From assembly GCA_045580875.1 (NCBI GenBank), contig JAZNOP010000060.1, forward strand, positions 3,364-67,363: 64,000 nucleotides of DNA, in the 5' to 3' direction. Positions within the stretch are counted from its first letter, which is position 1; every line of letters starts with the position of its first letter. The position numbers and the translations under genes are program-made. Shown in pieces: positions 1 to 7,974 of this stretch. Source of the DNA: SIG598 sp045580875. Lineage in GTDB: Bacteria > Bacillota > Clostridia > Oscillospirales > Acutalibacteraceae. The notes under the pieces are model-generated. The model ran no database searches and was not told where the DNA came from. It saw only the letters and a program-made list of their open reading frames with translations.

Positions 1-303
1 AACGAACGCCGACAGACAATAGGCGACACTGTCATGGAATGCGACTCTCTGACGGTCACATCAAACGGACAGCGTATGATACTGCCGCAGAAGGAATTCA
101 TGCTGCTTTACAAAATGGCTTCATTCCCCGGGCGTATTTTCACCCGTCAGCAGCTTATGGACGACATCTGGGGCTACGATTCGGAAACCGACACCCACAC
201 TGTAGAGGTACATATCGGACGTCTGCGTGAAAAATTCCGCGACAGCAGCGACTTCAAAATCGTAACCATGCGCGGTGTCGGCTACAAGGTGGTCAAGCTG
301 TGA
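1..303 (+). CDS. OmpR/PhoB-family response regulator, C-terminal part (5' end outside window)
   Basis: The reading frame is open from base 1, so the gene begins before the window and only about 100 residues are visible. They form the winged-helix DNA-binding domain of an OmpR/PhoB-type regulator: the EFMLLYKMASFPGRIFTRQQ helix region, a WGYDSETDTHTVEVHIGRLR recognition helix and the terminal MRGVGYKVVKL wing. The receiver domain is not in view. The stop overlaps the GTG start of the histidine kinase that follows (GTGA), so the pair is translationally coupled. It closely resembles the C-terminus of the second regulator in this window (34220-34891), so the two systems are probably paralogues. 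The family assignment is secure; the regulon is unknown. Confidence 0.9.
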   Translation, partial: NERRQTIGDTVMECDSLTVTSNGQRMILPQKEFMLLYKMASFPGRIFTRQQLMDDIWGYDSETDTHTVEVHIGRLREKFRDSSDFKIVTMRGVGYKVVKL

Positions 304-1463
304 ATAAAAATAAATCCCGCAGATGGGATAACATCAAGGAAATCAACATCTGGTCGCTCAACAGCGTAAAGGAAATGAATTCACGCGCCATAAAAAGTGT
401 AAAGGAGCTCAACCTTACGGCAATCAGGAAGGTCAAAGACAGCAAAGGCACAATAAATATGAGCCTGTATTTTATGCTGGTTGTAATGTTTGAGACCATT
501 CTTGTCATCGCTATTGCCGCAGGCATAACATTTCTGCTCGACTGGCTGTTTGACATAACCCTCAACATCAACCCTATCATTCTGCTTATACTTTTCAGCC
601 TTGCTCTCGGTGTGGCTTTCGCCTCCGTAATGCGCTCAATATTCATTGAGCCTATTGAAAAACTGAGCAAAGCGATGAACGATGTCGCTGACGGTGCATT
701 TGACACCCGTCTTGAGACTAACAGCCGTATCAATGAGATCCAGGAAATATACGCAAACTTCAATCTGATGGCGCAGGAGCTTGGCTCAACTGAGATACTG
801 CAGACCGATTTCATCAGCAACGTTTCCCACGAGATAAAGACGCCGATAAACGCCATTGAGGGATACACCATGCTGCTTCAGGACCGCCAGTGCAGTGTAG
901 ATGAACAGGAGCAGTACGTCAGCAAGATACTTTTCAACACCAAGCGCCTTTCCGAGCTTGTCGGCAATATCCTGCTGCTTTCAAAAATCGAGAATCAGGC
1001 AATAGAAACCAAAATTGCTCGATTCCGCGCTGACGAGCAGATACGTCAGTCGATAATGCTGCTTGAACCGCAATGGACCGAAAAGGACATTGAATTTGAT
1101 GTCGAACTTGATGAGGTAGAATGTATCGGCAACCGCAATCTGCTTATCCACGTATGGAACAACCTCATTGGAAATGCCGTAAAATTCAGCCCTGTATGCG
1201 GGCTGGTTACAATACAGCTCAAGGAACAAGACGGCGTTGTACTCTTCATTGTTGAAGATTGCGGTCCGGGTATACCGGAAACCGAACAGCATCATATATT
1301 TGACAAATTCTATCAGGGAGACAGCTCTCACAAGCAGGAGGGCAACGGACTCGGTCTGGCATTGGTAAAGAGAATTCTTGACCAGTGTGGAGGAAGTATC
1401 ACCGCTGAGAACAGAGTCTCGGGCGGCTGCCGCTTTACTGTCACGCTCCCCATAGGAAGATAA
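300..1463 (+). CDS. Sensor histidine kinase with N-terminal 11-residue-repeat helix
   Basis: A 387-residue kinase starting at GTG and overlapping the regulator stop by four bases. Residues 1-50 are a charged cytoplasmic segment with three 11-residue repeats (IKEINIWSLNS, VKEMNSRAIKS, VKELNLTAIRK), followed by two membrane helices (about 55-82 and 90-113), a HAMP-like linker, the HisKA block VSHEIKTP with phospho-acceptor His177, and an HATPase_c domain with N-box NNLIGNAVKFSP, DCGPGIP and GNGLGLALVK. There is almost no extracellular loop, so it probably senses something at or in the membrane. The repeat-bearing N-terminus is unusual for this family and echoes the hendecad protein at 33062-33478. 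The kinase call is certain; the stimulus is unknown. Confidence 0.93.
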   Translation: MNKNKSRRWDNIKEINIWSLNSVKEMNSRAIKSVKELNLTAIRKVKDSKGTINMSLYFMLVVMFETILVIAIAAGITFLLDWLFDITLNINPIILLILFSLALGVAFASVMRSIFIEPIEKLSKAMNDVADGAFDTRLETNSRINEIQEIYANFNLMAQELGSTEILQTDFISNVSHEIKTPINAIEGYTMLLQDRQCSVDEQEQYVSKILFNTKRLSELVGNILLLSKIENQAIETKIARFRADEQIRQSIMLLEPQWTEKDIEFDVELDEVECIGNRNLLIHVWNNLIGNAVKFSPVCGLVTIQLKEQDGVVLFIVEDCGPGIPETEQHHIFDKFYQGDSSHKQEGNGLGLALVKRILDQCGGSITAENRVSGGCRFTVTLPIGR

Positions 1464-1488
1464 TCGTTTCTCACAATCAACACAACAC

Positions 1489-1527
1489 CTCCGTCATCGG
1501 TTTTCATTTCACGGTGACGGAGTTTTT
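1489..1527 (+). terminator. Intrinsic terminator after the first two-component operon
   Basis: An 11-bp stem, CTCCGTCATCG against CGGTGACGGAG with one G-U pair, is followed by TTTTT. It lies 26 bases after the kinase stop codon. Confidence 0.85.
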
Positions 1528-1554
1528 ATTCTTGATATCATCAGAACAGAAAAA

Positions 1555-1593
1555 AGCTGCCGGAAACCAGGGGTATCCCGATTTCCGGCAGCT
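1555..1593 (-). terminator. Intrinsic terminator (minus-strand gene 1635-1952)
   Basis: A perfect 12-bp stem, AGCTGCCGGAAA with TTTCCGGCAGCT, is followed on the minus strand by a run of six T. It is also followed by CTTTTCT on the plus strand, so it may work both ways. Confidence 0.8.
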
Positions 1594-1634
1594 GTCTTTT
1601 CTGCTGACTGAAATATATTATTCTATATCATCTT

Positions 1635-1952
1635 TCAGCGTTGTTCCTCCTGCACTGATAATTCTGCGCAGGGTAAACTCCCATCAACTATGCTTTTTAA
1701 ATCGCTTTGTTCTGACCCGATAATTTTCATCAGCGCTTCCCTGTCTCCCATTGCTGCATAGAACAATGCATCTCCCATCTGCGATTCTTTTATATAAGGC
1801 AGATTATCGTTGAGCATTGCAGCAAGATCAGGATGAGAATACAGCGCAGCATATAATACTGCCATATCGTCATCAAAATCCAATATTTCATTTTCCTTTA
1901 TATCCTCAAGCGAGGCTATGCGATTAAGCATGGTCAATGTGTTGTTATCCAT
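1635..1952 (-). CDS. Small acidic protein of unknown function
   Basis: A 105-residue acidic, helical protein I do not recognise. The central part (MGDALFYAAMGDREALMKII) has the look of an ankyrin-like helix pair but no convincing repeat. An AGGAGA sequence lies about 13 bases before the ATG, a somewhat long spacing. A strong terminator sits 40 bases after the stop, which supports this being an expressed gene. It stands alone at the end of a run of minus-strand genes, separated from the next by about 430 bases of apparently non-coding DNA. No membrane segment or signal peptide is visible. Confidence 0.5.
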   Translation of the reverse strand: MDNNTLTMLNRIASLEDIKENEILDFDDDMAVLYAALYSHPDLAAMLNDNLPYIKESQMGDALFYAAMGDREALMKIIGSEQSDLKSIVDGSLPCAELSVQEEQR

Positions 1953-2385
1953 CAGTTCGTTTATCTCCTATCGTATAACCGCCGTCCGCCTGTGCAGCGG
2001 CAGTCTTATATTAAATCCGGTGCATCTGACATTAGCAGAACTGTGTCGCAGATCAATAAATATTCTGAACTTTTTATAATTCTGATCTGCTGCCTCCCGC
2101 AGAATAGGTCAGCTTCTGACGGGTCCCCGGCAATTGAGCCGCACCCGTTTATCCATTGTTCTGCTGATCTGATTTCTGCGCCGCCTGATAATATTATATA
2201 CATATTGCATCTGAGGATTATACGTATTACCGCGGCTGCTGGCACGCTTCAACACATATTTTCTCATTGATGCTGCGTCATGATATTACCATTCAAGGCA
2301 ACATTCTGCGCGGATATGATAATCCGCTCAATACCTGCTTACCCGGAACACCTCAGCCTGCGTACGCGCCTATACACATACTTTG
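1953..2385. other. 433-base stretch without a convincing gene
   Basis: Open frames here are short, lack ribosome binding sites and run on both strands, so I call no gene. On the minus strand the stretch carries a 26-nt match to bacterial 16S rRNA (listed separately, 2221-2246) and, about 120 bases further along, CGGGAGGCAGCAG (plus-strand 2087-2101 region), which also occurs in 16S rRNA near position 345. The order of the two is reversed compared with a real 16S gene. Confidence 0.5.
2221..2246 (-). other. 26-nt exact match to the 16S rRNA 530-loop region
   Basis: Read on the minus strand, this segment begins CGTGCCAGCAGCCGCGG and continues TAATACGTA. That is the universally conserved helix-18/530-loop sequence of bacterial small-subunit rRNA. 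TGACG, which precedes this region in 16S, occurs upstream at the same 16S-like spacing (minus strand, about 30 bases before). The remaining flanks do not look like 16S. The match is seen directly; whether it is an rRNA fragment, a functional mimic or an assembly artefact cannot be decided here. Confidence 0.6.
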
Positions 2386-2988
2386 CTACCATCGTTCCGG
2401 TCTGTAGCTGCATGTTTTTCGTCGATGCTCCAAATGGTACAAGCCTGTACCCCGATATAGAGATTTTCTGATCTTCAAACCTGCTTCGGCTATCCTGCCA
2501 AAGCGCAATTCAATCACACTGTACAGTTCGTTTCTTCCGTTCTGATTGCTTTTGTATCTGTTTCTTAGAATATCCGGTCTGTTTCTTTCTGCACGGCTGT
2601 GACCAAGGAAAGATTTTCTGATGTCTCTGCCGTGTATATTTTTCTTCTCCGCTCTTACACTGCCGCTGCGGTATCTGCCGTTCTGATATATTCCCGTCTC
2701 TGCTGTATTTTTCGTTCTGTATAAATTGCCGCTGATAATACTTTGTCCCGAATCTTCTTTTAGTCTGTCTCTCAACATTTCAGCCTGCCTGATAATCCGT
2801 AGCAGTCTGAAGCTGATTTCTGAAATCTTTTTTGCTCTGTACGCCGCTATATCATTGCTGCTGATACGGATTTCTGCCCTGTTTTCACTTTTCTTTCTCA
2901 GCCTTCTGAAAGCCGCTCTCAGCCCGGGCAATTTATTTCTGTAACTCAGAACTGCAGTACATTTGTCCTGCCGCGTAAATGACATCAT
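2386..2988 (-). CDS. Possible basic protein of unknown function
   Basis: A 200-residue open frame, very rich in Arg and Lys and predicted helical, that I do not recognise. An AAAGGAGAG ribosome binding site lies just before ATGATG. It follows the 439-residue gene (3137-4456) on the same strand after a 148-base gap containing a GC-rich hairpin (CGGGAGGTG/CACTTCCCG). The composition is unlike ordinary cytosolic proteins and the last third is low in hydrophobic residues. It may be a real nucleic-acid-binding protein or an open frame in non-coding DNA. Confidence is low. Confidence 0.35.
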   Translation of the reverse strand: MMSFTRQDKCTAVLSYRNKLPGLRAAFRRLRKKSENRAEIRISSNDIAAYRAKKISEISFRLLRIIRQAEMLRDRLKEDSGQSIISGNLYRTKNTAETGIYQNGRYRSGSVRAEKKNIHGRDIRKSFLGHSRAERNRPDILRNRYKSNQNGRNELYSVIELRFGRIAEAGLKIRKSLYRGTGLYHLEHRRKTCSYRPERW

Positions 2989-3136
2989 CTTCTCTCCTTT
3001 CTATATGTATTTCTGTGCTTTCAGCCTGTTTACCGATCGCAGGACGGGAAGTGTTTTCCACCTCCCGCCGCGTCGGCGCTGTCAGCACGATTATCGTCGG
3101 TTTTAATCCCTTATCTGAACATTTATCCGAATGTGG

Positions 3137-4456
3137 TCAAATTCCGATTTCCGCCTTGACCTTGCGGTTGAACTTGGTGTTTCCGGCTTCAAGATACTTC
3201 TCTCTGCCGGCAACTCCTGTCAGACCTCTGTAGCTGCCGTTCTCAGTACTGCTGATAACAGCATTGACAGAATCTCTGACCTCGATATCGAGCATACCAT
3301 CATCACAGAGTTCATCTGCAGCATATTTGTATACCGAAAGCGGAATATCGACATTCAGGTATCTGAGCAGACCGCTGACCACGTAGTCAAGCAGGTCACG
3401 TCCGCTGAAGCGGTGCGACTCAATATACTCGATGAACTGCTTGTTCTTCTTGCTCTCAAGAAGTACGCTCTTTTTGCGGGTCGCAGTACGCTTTGTGCCT
3501 TTGTACTCATAGCTGGAATACAGTGTATCCCCAATAGACATGAGCGAACGGAGCATATTCTCCTTGCCGTGGAAATAAAGGTTGATGAAGCTGGTATGGC
3601 TCATGCCGAGCTCGCCGTAGTTCGGTTTAACTCCGTTTTCCTGAGCAAGCTTTTCCCTGAGCATTTCAAACTGCTTCTTGTCCGGCTTTGTCCTTTCCAC
3701 CACAGCATTGATGTTGTCAATGATAAGTCTGGGCGGATAATCCTTGCCGCGTTTCTCGCAGTAATATTCGAAAATTGCTTCAGGTATTGCGGCTGAGATG
3801 CACTTTGTGATGCCTGCAAGAGACACCTTAAGCGCCGCCGCAAGCGGTTCAAGATTGCTCAGTCTGAGCATCGCCTCGGTATTGAGCTTGCAGCACCATG
3901 CTTCACTCACAAGGCTGCCGTTTGCCTGATACTTCTCAACGATGTCAGTGACGATGCTCTCGAGCTGGATTATCTCTTCACCTGTCATCACCTTATTAAT
4001 ATGATAACGTGTGAAGGTATAATGGAAGTTTTCCAGTGTCTCGTCGAACTTCTCTTCGCCGATGTAGTTGAGAATTACCTTTGTGAGCTCAGGCACGGTA
4101 AAAATCTTCTGCTTGTCATCAAGACTTCTGTAATAGCTGCCAACGAAGCTTTTCACCCCGTTGTGAAGACTGTAGACAAACAGTGATTTTAGTGCGCCGG
4201 GTGCTTTTAAGTCAACCTGCGATGCATACTCTGCACAAAGTCCTACACCGAGAAGCAGGCTCTGATTTATCAGGAGCGGAATCTCGATGTTTGCCGCGTG
4301 TGCGCGAAGCCGCGCTGCATTGCGCTGTCTGGATTCTTTCTTCGCTTCGGAGTCATTCGGATAATGACTGTCAGTTTCAGGTTCTGACCTTGATTCCCGT
4401 GTCTGATTCAGCTTGTCGGAATTTCTGATGTCGCTGTCGAATGTAAACTTTGCCAT
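3137..4456 (-). CDS. Conserved-looking 439-residue protein of unknown family
   Basis: The start is fixed by AGGAGG eight bases before ATG. The first 60 residues are polar and disordered (Arg, Ser, Glu, Asn rich). Residues from about 60 onward are a helical, globular protein with no transmembrane segment or signal peptide. I see no Walker motif, nuclease signature or zinc cluster. Two cysteines (AWCC) near residue 187 are not in a recognisable metal site. It follows a 68-codon open frame by 18 bases and may be co-transcribed with it. The gene is solid by length and ribosome binding site; function is unknown. Confidence 0.75.
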   Translation of the reverse strand: MAKFTFDSDIRNSDKLNQTRESRSEPETDSHYPNDSEAKKESRQRNAARLRAHAANIEIPLLINQSLLLGVGLCAEYASQVDLKAPGALKSLFVYSLHNGVKSFVGSYYRSLDDKQKIFTVPELTKVILNYIGEEKFDETLENFHYTFTRYHINKVMTGEEIIQLESIVTDIVEKYQANGSLVSEAWCCKLNTEAMLRLSNLEPLAAALKVSLAGITKCISAAIPEAIFEYYCEKRGKDYPPRLIIDNINAVVERTKPDKKQFEMLREKLAQENGVKPNYGELGMSHTSFINLYFHGKENMLRSLMSIGDTLYSSYEYKGTKRTATRKKSVLLESKKNKQFIEYIESHRFSGRDLLDYVVSGLLRYLNVDIPLSVYKYAADELCDDGMLDIEVRDSVNAVISSTENGSYRGLTGVAGREKYLEAGNTKFNRKVKAEIGI

Positions 4457-4474
4457 TTTTGTTCCTCCTGTGAA

Positions 4475-4681
4475 TCACACTGAAATTTTGTCGGTCATAT
4501 ATTCTTCCATATTCTGTTGTCCGCAAGTTTGTCCCCATACTGAAATTATGTACACTCCATACATTACCCCAGTCAGCATTTCCTTGGTCTTTGCTATCAC
4601 CCCAACCTTAGTTATTTGTACTTCCGGAAAAACCGCAGCGGCGGCTGCCGCTACTTCCGGTTTCCTGAATTTTGACATCAT
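4475..4681 (-). CDS. Small open frame upstream of the 439-residue gene
   Basis: A 68-residue frame with an Ala run (VAAAAAAVF) ending 18 bases before the 439-residue gene. No ribosome binding site precedes its ATGATG. A promoter-like TTGAAA-17-TAACAT overlaps the first codon, so a transcript from it would start at or after the ATG. It could be a leaderless small protein or merely the 5' untranslated region of the next gene. No motif is recognised. Confidence 0.3.
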   Translation of the reverse strand: MMSKFRKPEVAAAAAAVFPEVQITKVGVIAKTKEMLTGVMYGVYIISVWGQTCGQQNMEEYMTDKISV

Positions 4682-4825
4682 GTTATCACATTTATTCTGC
4701 TATTTCAACACATTTTGACTACTATTACGCGTGTATTGCAAACTTTGTCTACTCCTACAAATACAGTACTGTAAATTGGAAACATTTTCTTCATCGCAAA
4801 GTGTGTGTTTTTGCAAAAAAGCTGA

Positions 4826-4858
4826 AAGGGACTCTGCCCAAGTCACACAGAGCCCCTT
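4826..4858 (-). terminator. Intrinsic terminator of the AAA+ gene
   Basis: On the minus strand AAGGGGCTCTG pairs with CAGAGTCCCTT (one G-U), with TTTTTT shortly after. It lies 24 bases after the stop of the AAA+ ATPase and separates it from the genes below 4.7 kb. Confidence 0.75.
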
Positions 4859-4881
4859 ATTGTTATTTATGTAAACAGGAT

Positions 4882-6141
4882 TCAGCAACCGAATCCGATT
4901 GACTTGCGTTTTTCTCCCGGCATTATTGTTTCTATATCCTCAGGTCTTATTATGTAGCTGCTGCGGCCGCTGCGCAGAATGTTGAAGATGGCATTATCAA
5001 CCAGCTTTTCCACTATCTTTTCATAATCGCGCATACTTCCATTATCGAGCAGCTCGACCACCGCCTGTGCCATACCGGGCGCAAAGGTTATTTTCTCATT
5101 CATGCCGTATTCACCGAGACAGCCCGGCATGGTCTTGCTTCCGAGTATCTCAGCAGCCTGTTCTTCTGTATAGGATTCGAATCTGATTATATCCATACGG
5201 TCAAGCAGCGGCTCGCTCATGTCGGATATACTGTTCGCAGTGCAGATAAACACGCAGTGGCTCATATCTATCGGCACATCAAGACTGCGGTCAACAAACA
5301 CTCCGTTCCACACCGGATCGAACAGTGTAAGCAGCACTGACTCCACCGAGCCCTCGTTTGAATTGGTTACAATCTTATCTATCTCATCAAGTACAAACAC
5401 CACTGAGAGTGTACCCTCATCGATGACCGCCTTTGTAAGCTCACCGACACGTGAGTTACTGTAATGCTGCTCGGTGCCGACAAGCGCTATCGGGCTGTTG
5501 ATGGAGGGCATATTGATAAAGCGGATAGGAAAGCCTGTTGCCTTCGCCATGCATTTTGCAAAGCACGACTTTCCGCAGCCCGGGTCACCCACGAGCAGTA
5601 TCGGACGCTTCATTCTGCCGCTTATGCAGAAGCTTGCATATTTACGCAGTATTTCTCCCTTTTCATTCTCTCTTCCGACGATCATACTGTCGAAGATACC
5701 GCATACCTCATTTATGTCATCGCCAGGCTTTATGTATTTTCCGAAAGGGATTTTTCCGACCTGACTGCCCCACGAGCTGTTCTGTTTGCTCTTCCACTCT
5801 CTGTAAATATGCGGCGGCAGTGCCTCTTTCAGGCGGCGGTCACGGTCTCTTTTTTCTTCGAGCATCCGTCTTGCAGGAGAATTATCCTCCTCCATCATTC
5901 GCTCAAGCCAGCTTGCAGCATCTTCTTCCTCGGGTTCTTCATCAGGCATTTCAGAAAATATATCTTCTTCCTGTCTCTTTTCATCCTCAGCCTTCTCTGT
6001 CTCCTGCTTTTTGCCCTCTGCGGGTTTCTTTTTCGACTTTCTTGCAGGTTTTGATTTCTCCGGAGCTTTGGTGCCGGATGCCTCTCCGCTGATTTCTTCA
6101 GGATCGATAATGATAATCTCATCCAATCTTTCAACCATCAC
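4882..6141 (-). CDS. Stand-alone Lon-like AAA+ ATPase without protease domain
   Basis: A 419-residue protein. Residues 1-110 are a charged, low-complexity tail (Lys/Pro-rich, then Glu/Asp-rich). The ATPase module carries Walker A GDPGCGKS (185-192), Walker B VFVLDEID (248-255), sensor-1 Asn303 in CTANS and an arginine finger near Arg315 (PLLDRMDII). The spacing and wording of FDPVWNGVF, CTANSISDM and LLDRMDIIR are characteristic of the Lon protease ATPase domain, but the Lon N-terminal domain and the Ser-Lys protease domain are absent. It is probably an unfoldase or remodeller using an unknown partner, or a regulatory ATPase. The start is GTG 6141 or ATG 6138 behind GAGGAGG. The gene is monocistronic, with its own terminator. 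Confidence 0.85.
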   Translation of the reverse strand: MMVERLDEIIIIDPEEISGEASGTKAPEKSKPARKSKKKPAEGKKQETEKAEDEKRQEEDIFSEMPDEEPEEEDAASWLERMMEEDNSPARRMLEEKRDRDRRLKEALPPHIYREWKSKQNSSWGSQVGKIPFGKYIKPGDDINEVCGIFDSMIVGRENEKGEILRKYASFCISGRMKRPILLVGDPGCGKSCFAKCMAKATGFPIRFINMPSINSPIALVGTEQHYSNSRVGELTKAVIDEGTLSVVFVLDEIDKIVTNSNEGSVESVLLTLFDPVWNGVFVDRSLDVPIDMSHCVFICTANSISDMSEPLLDRMDIIRFESYTEEQAAEILGSKTMPGCLGEYGMNEKITFAPGMAQAVVELLDNGSMRDYEKIVEKLVDNAIFNILRSGRSSYIIRPEDIETIMPGEKRKSIGFGC

Positions 6142-6388
6142 TGAAATACCTCCTCATTCAACTTCTGACGATTTCTCAATCTTCCTCCCATATTCTACAG
6201 TTTAGTTTTATGTCAATCAATACCCTTTTATCACTTTACTGTCAACCCTCTGTGTGTTTTGGCACATCGAACGATTTTCGTGATGAATAAGCCAAAAGCA
6301 ACGTTTTTAATTGTTACTGTAGCATAATCAGTGCAGCTGTGCTATAATGAATAATATAATAATATGTAATATTAAAGGAGTACGGAGA

Positions 6389-6952
6389 ATGGGAATCAAC
6401 ACGCTGAGCCTTGCTCATAAATTCATGCGCGAGCACATCAGCAGCGGTGACCTTTGCATCGATGCAACCATGGGCAGAGGACGCGACACCGCGTTGTTAT
6501 GCGAACTGGTCGGAGAGCGCGGGCGAGTAATTGCTTTTGACATTCAGCAGGCGGCACTCGATTCAACATCAGCTCTGCTGGCAGAAAAGGGACTATCCGA
6601 CCGTGCAAGGCTGATTCTTGATTCACACGCGAATATGGCTGAGTACGCTCAGCCGGGCAGTGTTGCTCTCATAGATTTCAACCTCGGCTGGCTGCCGGGA
6701 GGAGACCACACCATTTTCACTCACGCGCCCTCGAGCATTGCCGCAATCGAACAGGGGCTTGAGCTTTTGCGCGACGGCGGAGTGATGAGCATATGTGTAT
6801 ATTACGGCGGAGCAAGCGGCTACGAGGAGCGAGACATACTTCTTCCCTACCTTGAGACACTTGATGACAGAAAATATACTGTAATAATCTCACGCTTTGC
6901 AAACCGCCCCGGTGACGTGCCGATAAACGTATTCATTCACAAAGAAGGATAA
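6389..6952 (+). CDS. mnmM: SAM-dependent tRNA wobble-uridine methyltransferase, MnmM/YtqB family
   Basis: A 187-residue class I methyltransferase. The SAM-binding loop is CIDATMGRGRDTALL, followed by the acidic strand end VIAFDIQ. The family-specific block FNLGWLPGGDHTI and the late VYYGGASGYEE match YtqB proteins. YtqB was identified as MnmM, which methylates nm5s2U34 to mnm5s2U34 in tRNA. ATG 6389 is chosen because AAAGGAG precedes it; the longer frame starting at 6347 would begin inside the TATAAT -10 element (6343-6348). A PHP-domain gene follows 14 bases later, so the two form an operon. Confidence 0.82.
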   Translation: MGINTLSLAHKFMREHISSGDLCIDATMGRGRDTALLCELVGERGRVIAFDIQQAALDSTSALLAEKGLSDRARLILDSHANMAEYAQPGSVALIDFNLGWLPGGDHTIFTHAPSSIAAIEQGLELLRDGGVMSICVYYGGASGYEERDILLPYLETLDDRKYTVIISRFANRPGDVPINVFIHKEG

Positions 6953-6966
6953 AGGAGGAACGACGC

Positions 6967-7818
6967 ATGATCTGCGACCTGCATAACCATTCTGTATTTT
7001 CTGACGGCACTCAGACCCCTGCTGAGCTTGTAGCAGCTGCAAAGGCGGCAGGCTTATCGGCTCTCGCACTGACCGACCACAACTCAGTAGCCGGTCTGCC
7101 TGATTTTATCAAGGCGGCTGAGGGAAATATCGAAATAGCTCCAGGGCTCGAATTTTCCACCGATTACAAAAACTTCGAGCTTCACATTCTCGGACTTTTC
7201 GTAAGAGAAGAGAACTACGCTCAGATAAACGATATGCTCCGTGAAGCAATACGTCTTTCCGACCAGAGCAAGCGCGATCTTGTAAACAGACTGCGCGATG
7301 CCGGATATGACATTGATTACGACGAGATACGGCGCAAAGCCGGCGGCATAAGCATTAACCGCGCTCACATCGGCGCCGAGCTGACCGAGAAGGGCTATAC
7401 CGAATCGATCAGAGATGCCTTCAACCGTCTGCTTGACAAAAGCCTTGGTTTCTATGTCGAACCAAAGAGACTTGATGCATTTGAGGTTATCAGGACAATT
7501 AAACAGATGGGCGCTGTTTCGGTGCTTGCCCACCCGTTTCTCAGTATGCCGGAGCAGGAAATTCGCGACTTTCTTGAGCAGGCTGTTCCCTGCGGACTTG
7601 ATGCCATGGAGGTTTACTATTCGCAGTACGACGAGGAAACCACACGTCTTGCCTGCGAGATTGCTGACAGCTTCGGCATTGAACGCAGCGGCGGCAGTGA
7701 CTCTCACGGAAAAAACAAGCAAGGAATAAGCATAGGCTGCGGCTACGGAAACCTCGCTGTCCCCTATGAATGCTACTCAAGACTCAGGGCAATTCACAAG
7801 CAGCGCTGCTCACAGTAA
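6967..7818 (+). CDS. PHP-domain phosphoesterase (TrpH/RNase AM family)
   Basis: A 283-residue metal-dependent phosphoesterase of the PHP superfamily. Metal-ligand motifs are visible in order: DLHNHSVFSDG at the N-terminus, TDHNSVAG near residue 39, the PGLEFST block, VLAHPF around residue 180 and SGGSDSHGKN near residue 245. Length and motif order fit the YciV/TrpH group, whose studied members hydrolyse 3',5'-nucleotide bisphosphates and trim 5' ends of short RNAs. An AAAGGAGG site precedes the ATG, 14 bases after the methyltransferase stop. An RNA-related job fits the tRNA-modification neighbour, but the substrate is inferred from the family only. Confidence 0.85.
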   Translation: MICDLHNHSVFSDGTQTPAELVAAAKAAGLSALALTDHNSVAGLPDFIKAAEGNIEIAPGLEFSTDYKNFELHILGLFVREENYAQINDMLREAIRLSDQSKRDLVNRLRDAGYDIDYDEIRRKAGGISINRAHIGAELTEKGYTESIRDAFNRLLDKSLGFYVEPKRLDAFEVIRTIKQMGAVSVLAHPFLSMPEQEIRDFLEQAVPCGLDAMEVYYSQYDEETTRLACEIADSFGIERSGGSDSHGKNKQGISIGCGYGNLAVPYECYSRLRAIHKQRCSQ

Positions 7819-7904
7819 AATCCTCTGCACAGCCTGCGGCATGGCTTAAGTGTAACTTATAGTTTCTCTTTGCCGTACTTTGGTTAATAATCAAACACTA
7901 AAAA

Positions 7905-7944
7905 AGCTTCCCTGCCGGGCTCAGACAAGCTCAGCAGGGAAGCT
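7905..7944. terminator. Bidirectional intrinsic terminator between converging operons
   Basis: A perfect 11-bp stem (AGCTTCCCTGC/GCAGGGAAGCT) has ATTATTTT on the plus side and TTTTTT on the minus side. It closes the PHP gene from one side and the hexuronate operon from the other. Confidence 0.88.
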
Positions 7945-7974
7945 ATTATTTTGCTTTTATTCTGTTATACAGGA

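Noticed and set aside
2087..2246. A degraded complete 16S rRNA gene
   Set aside because: Only two short conserved pieces match and their order is reversed compared with a real 16S gene; the bases between do not resemble 16S.
1992..2270. A 92-codon plus-strand frame across the 16S-like segment
   Set aside because: No ribosome binding site, odd composition, and it overlaps frames on the other strand. I treat the stretch as non-coding.
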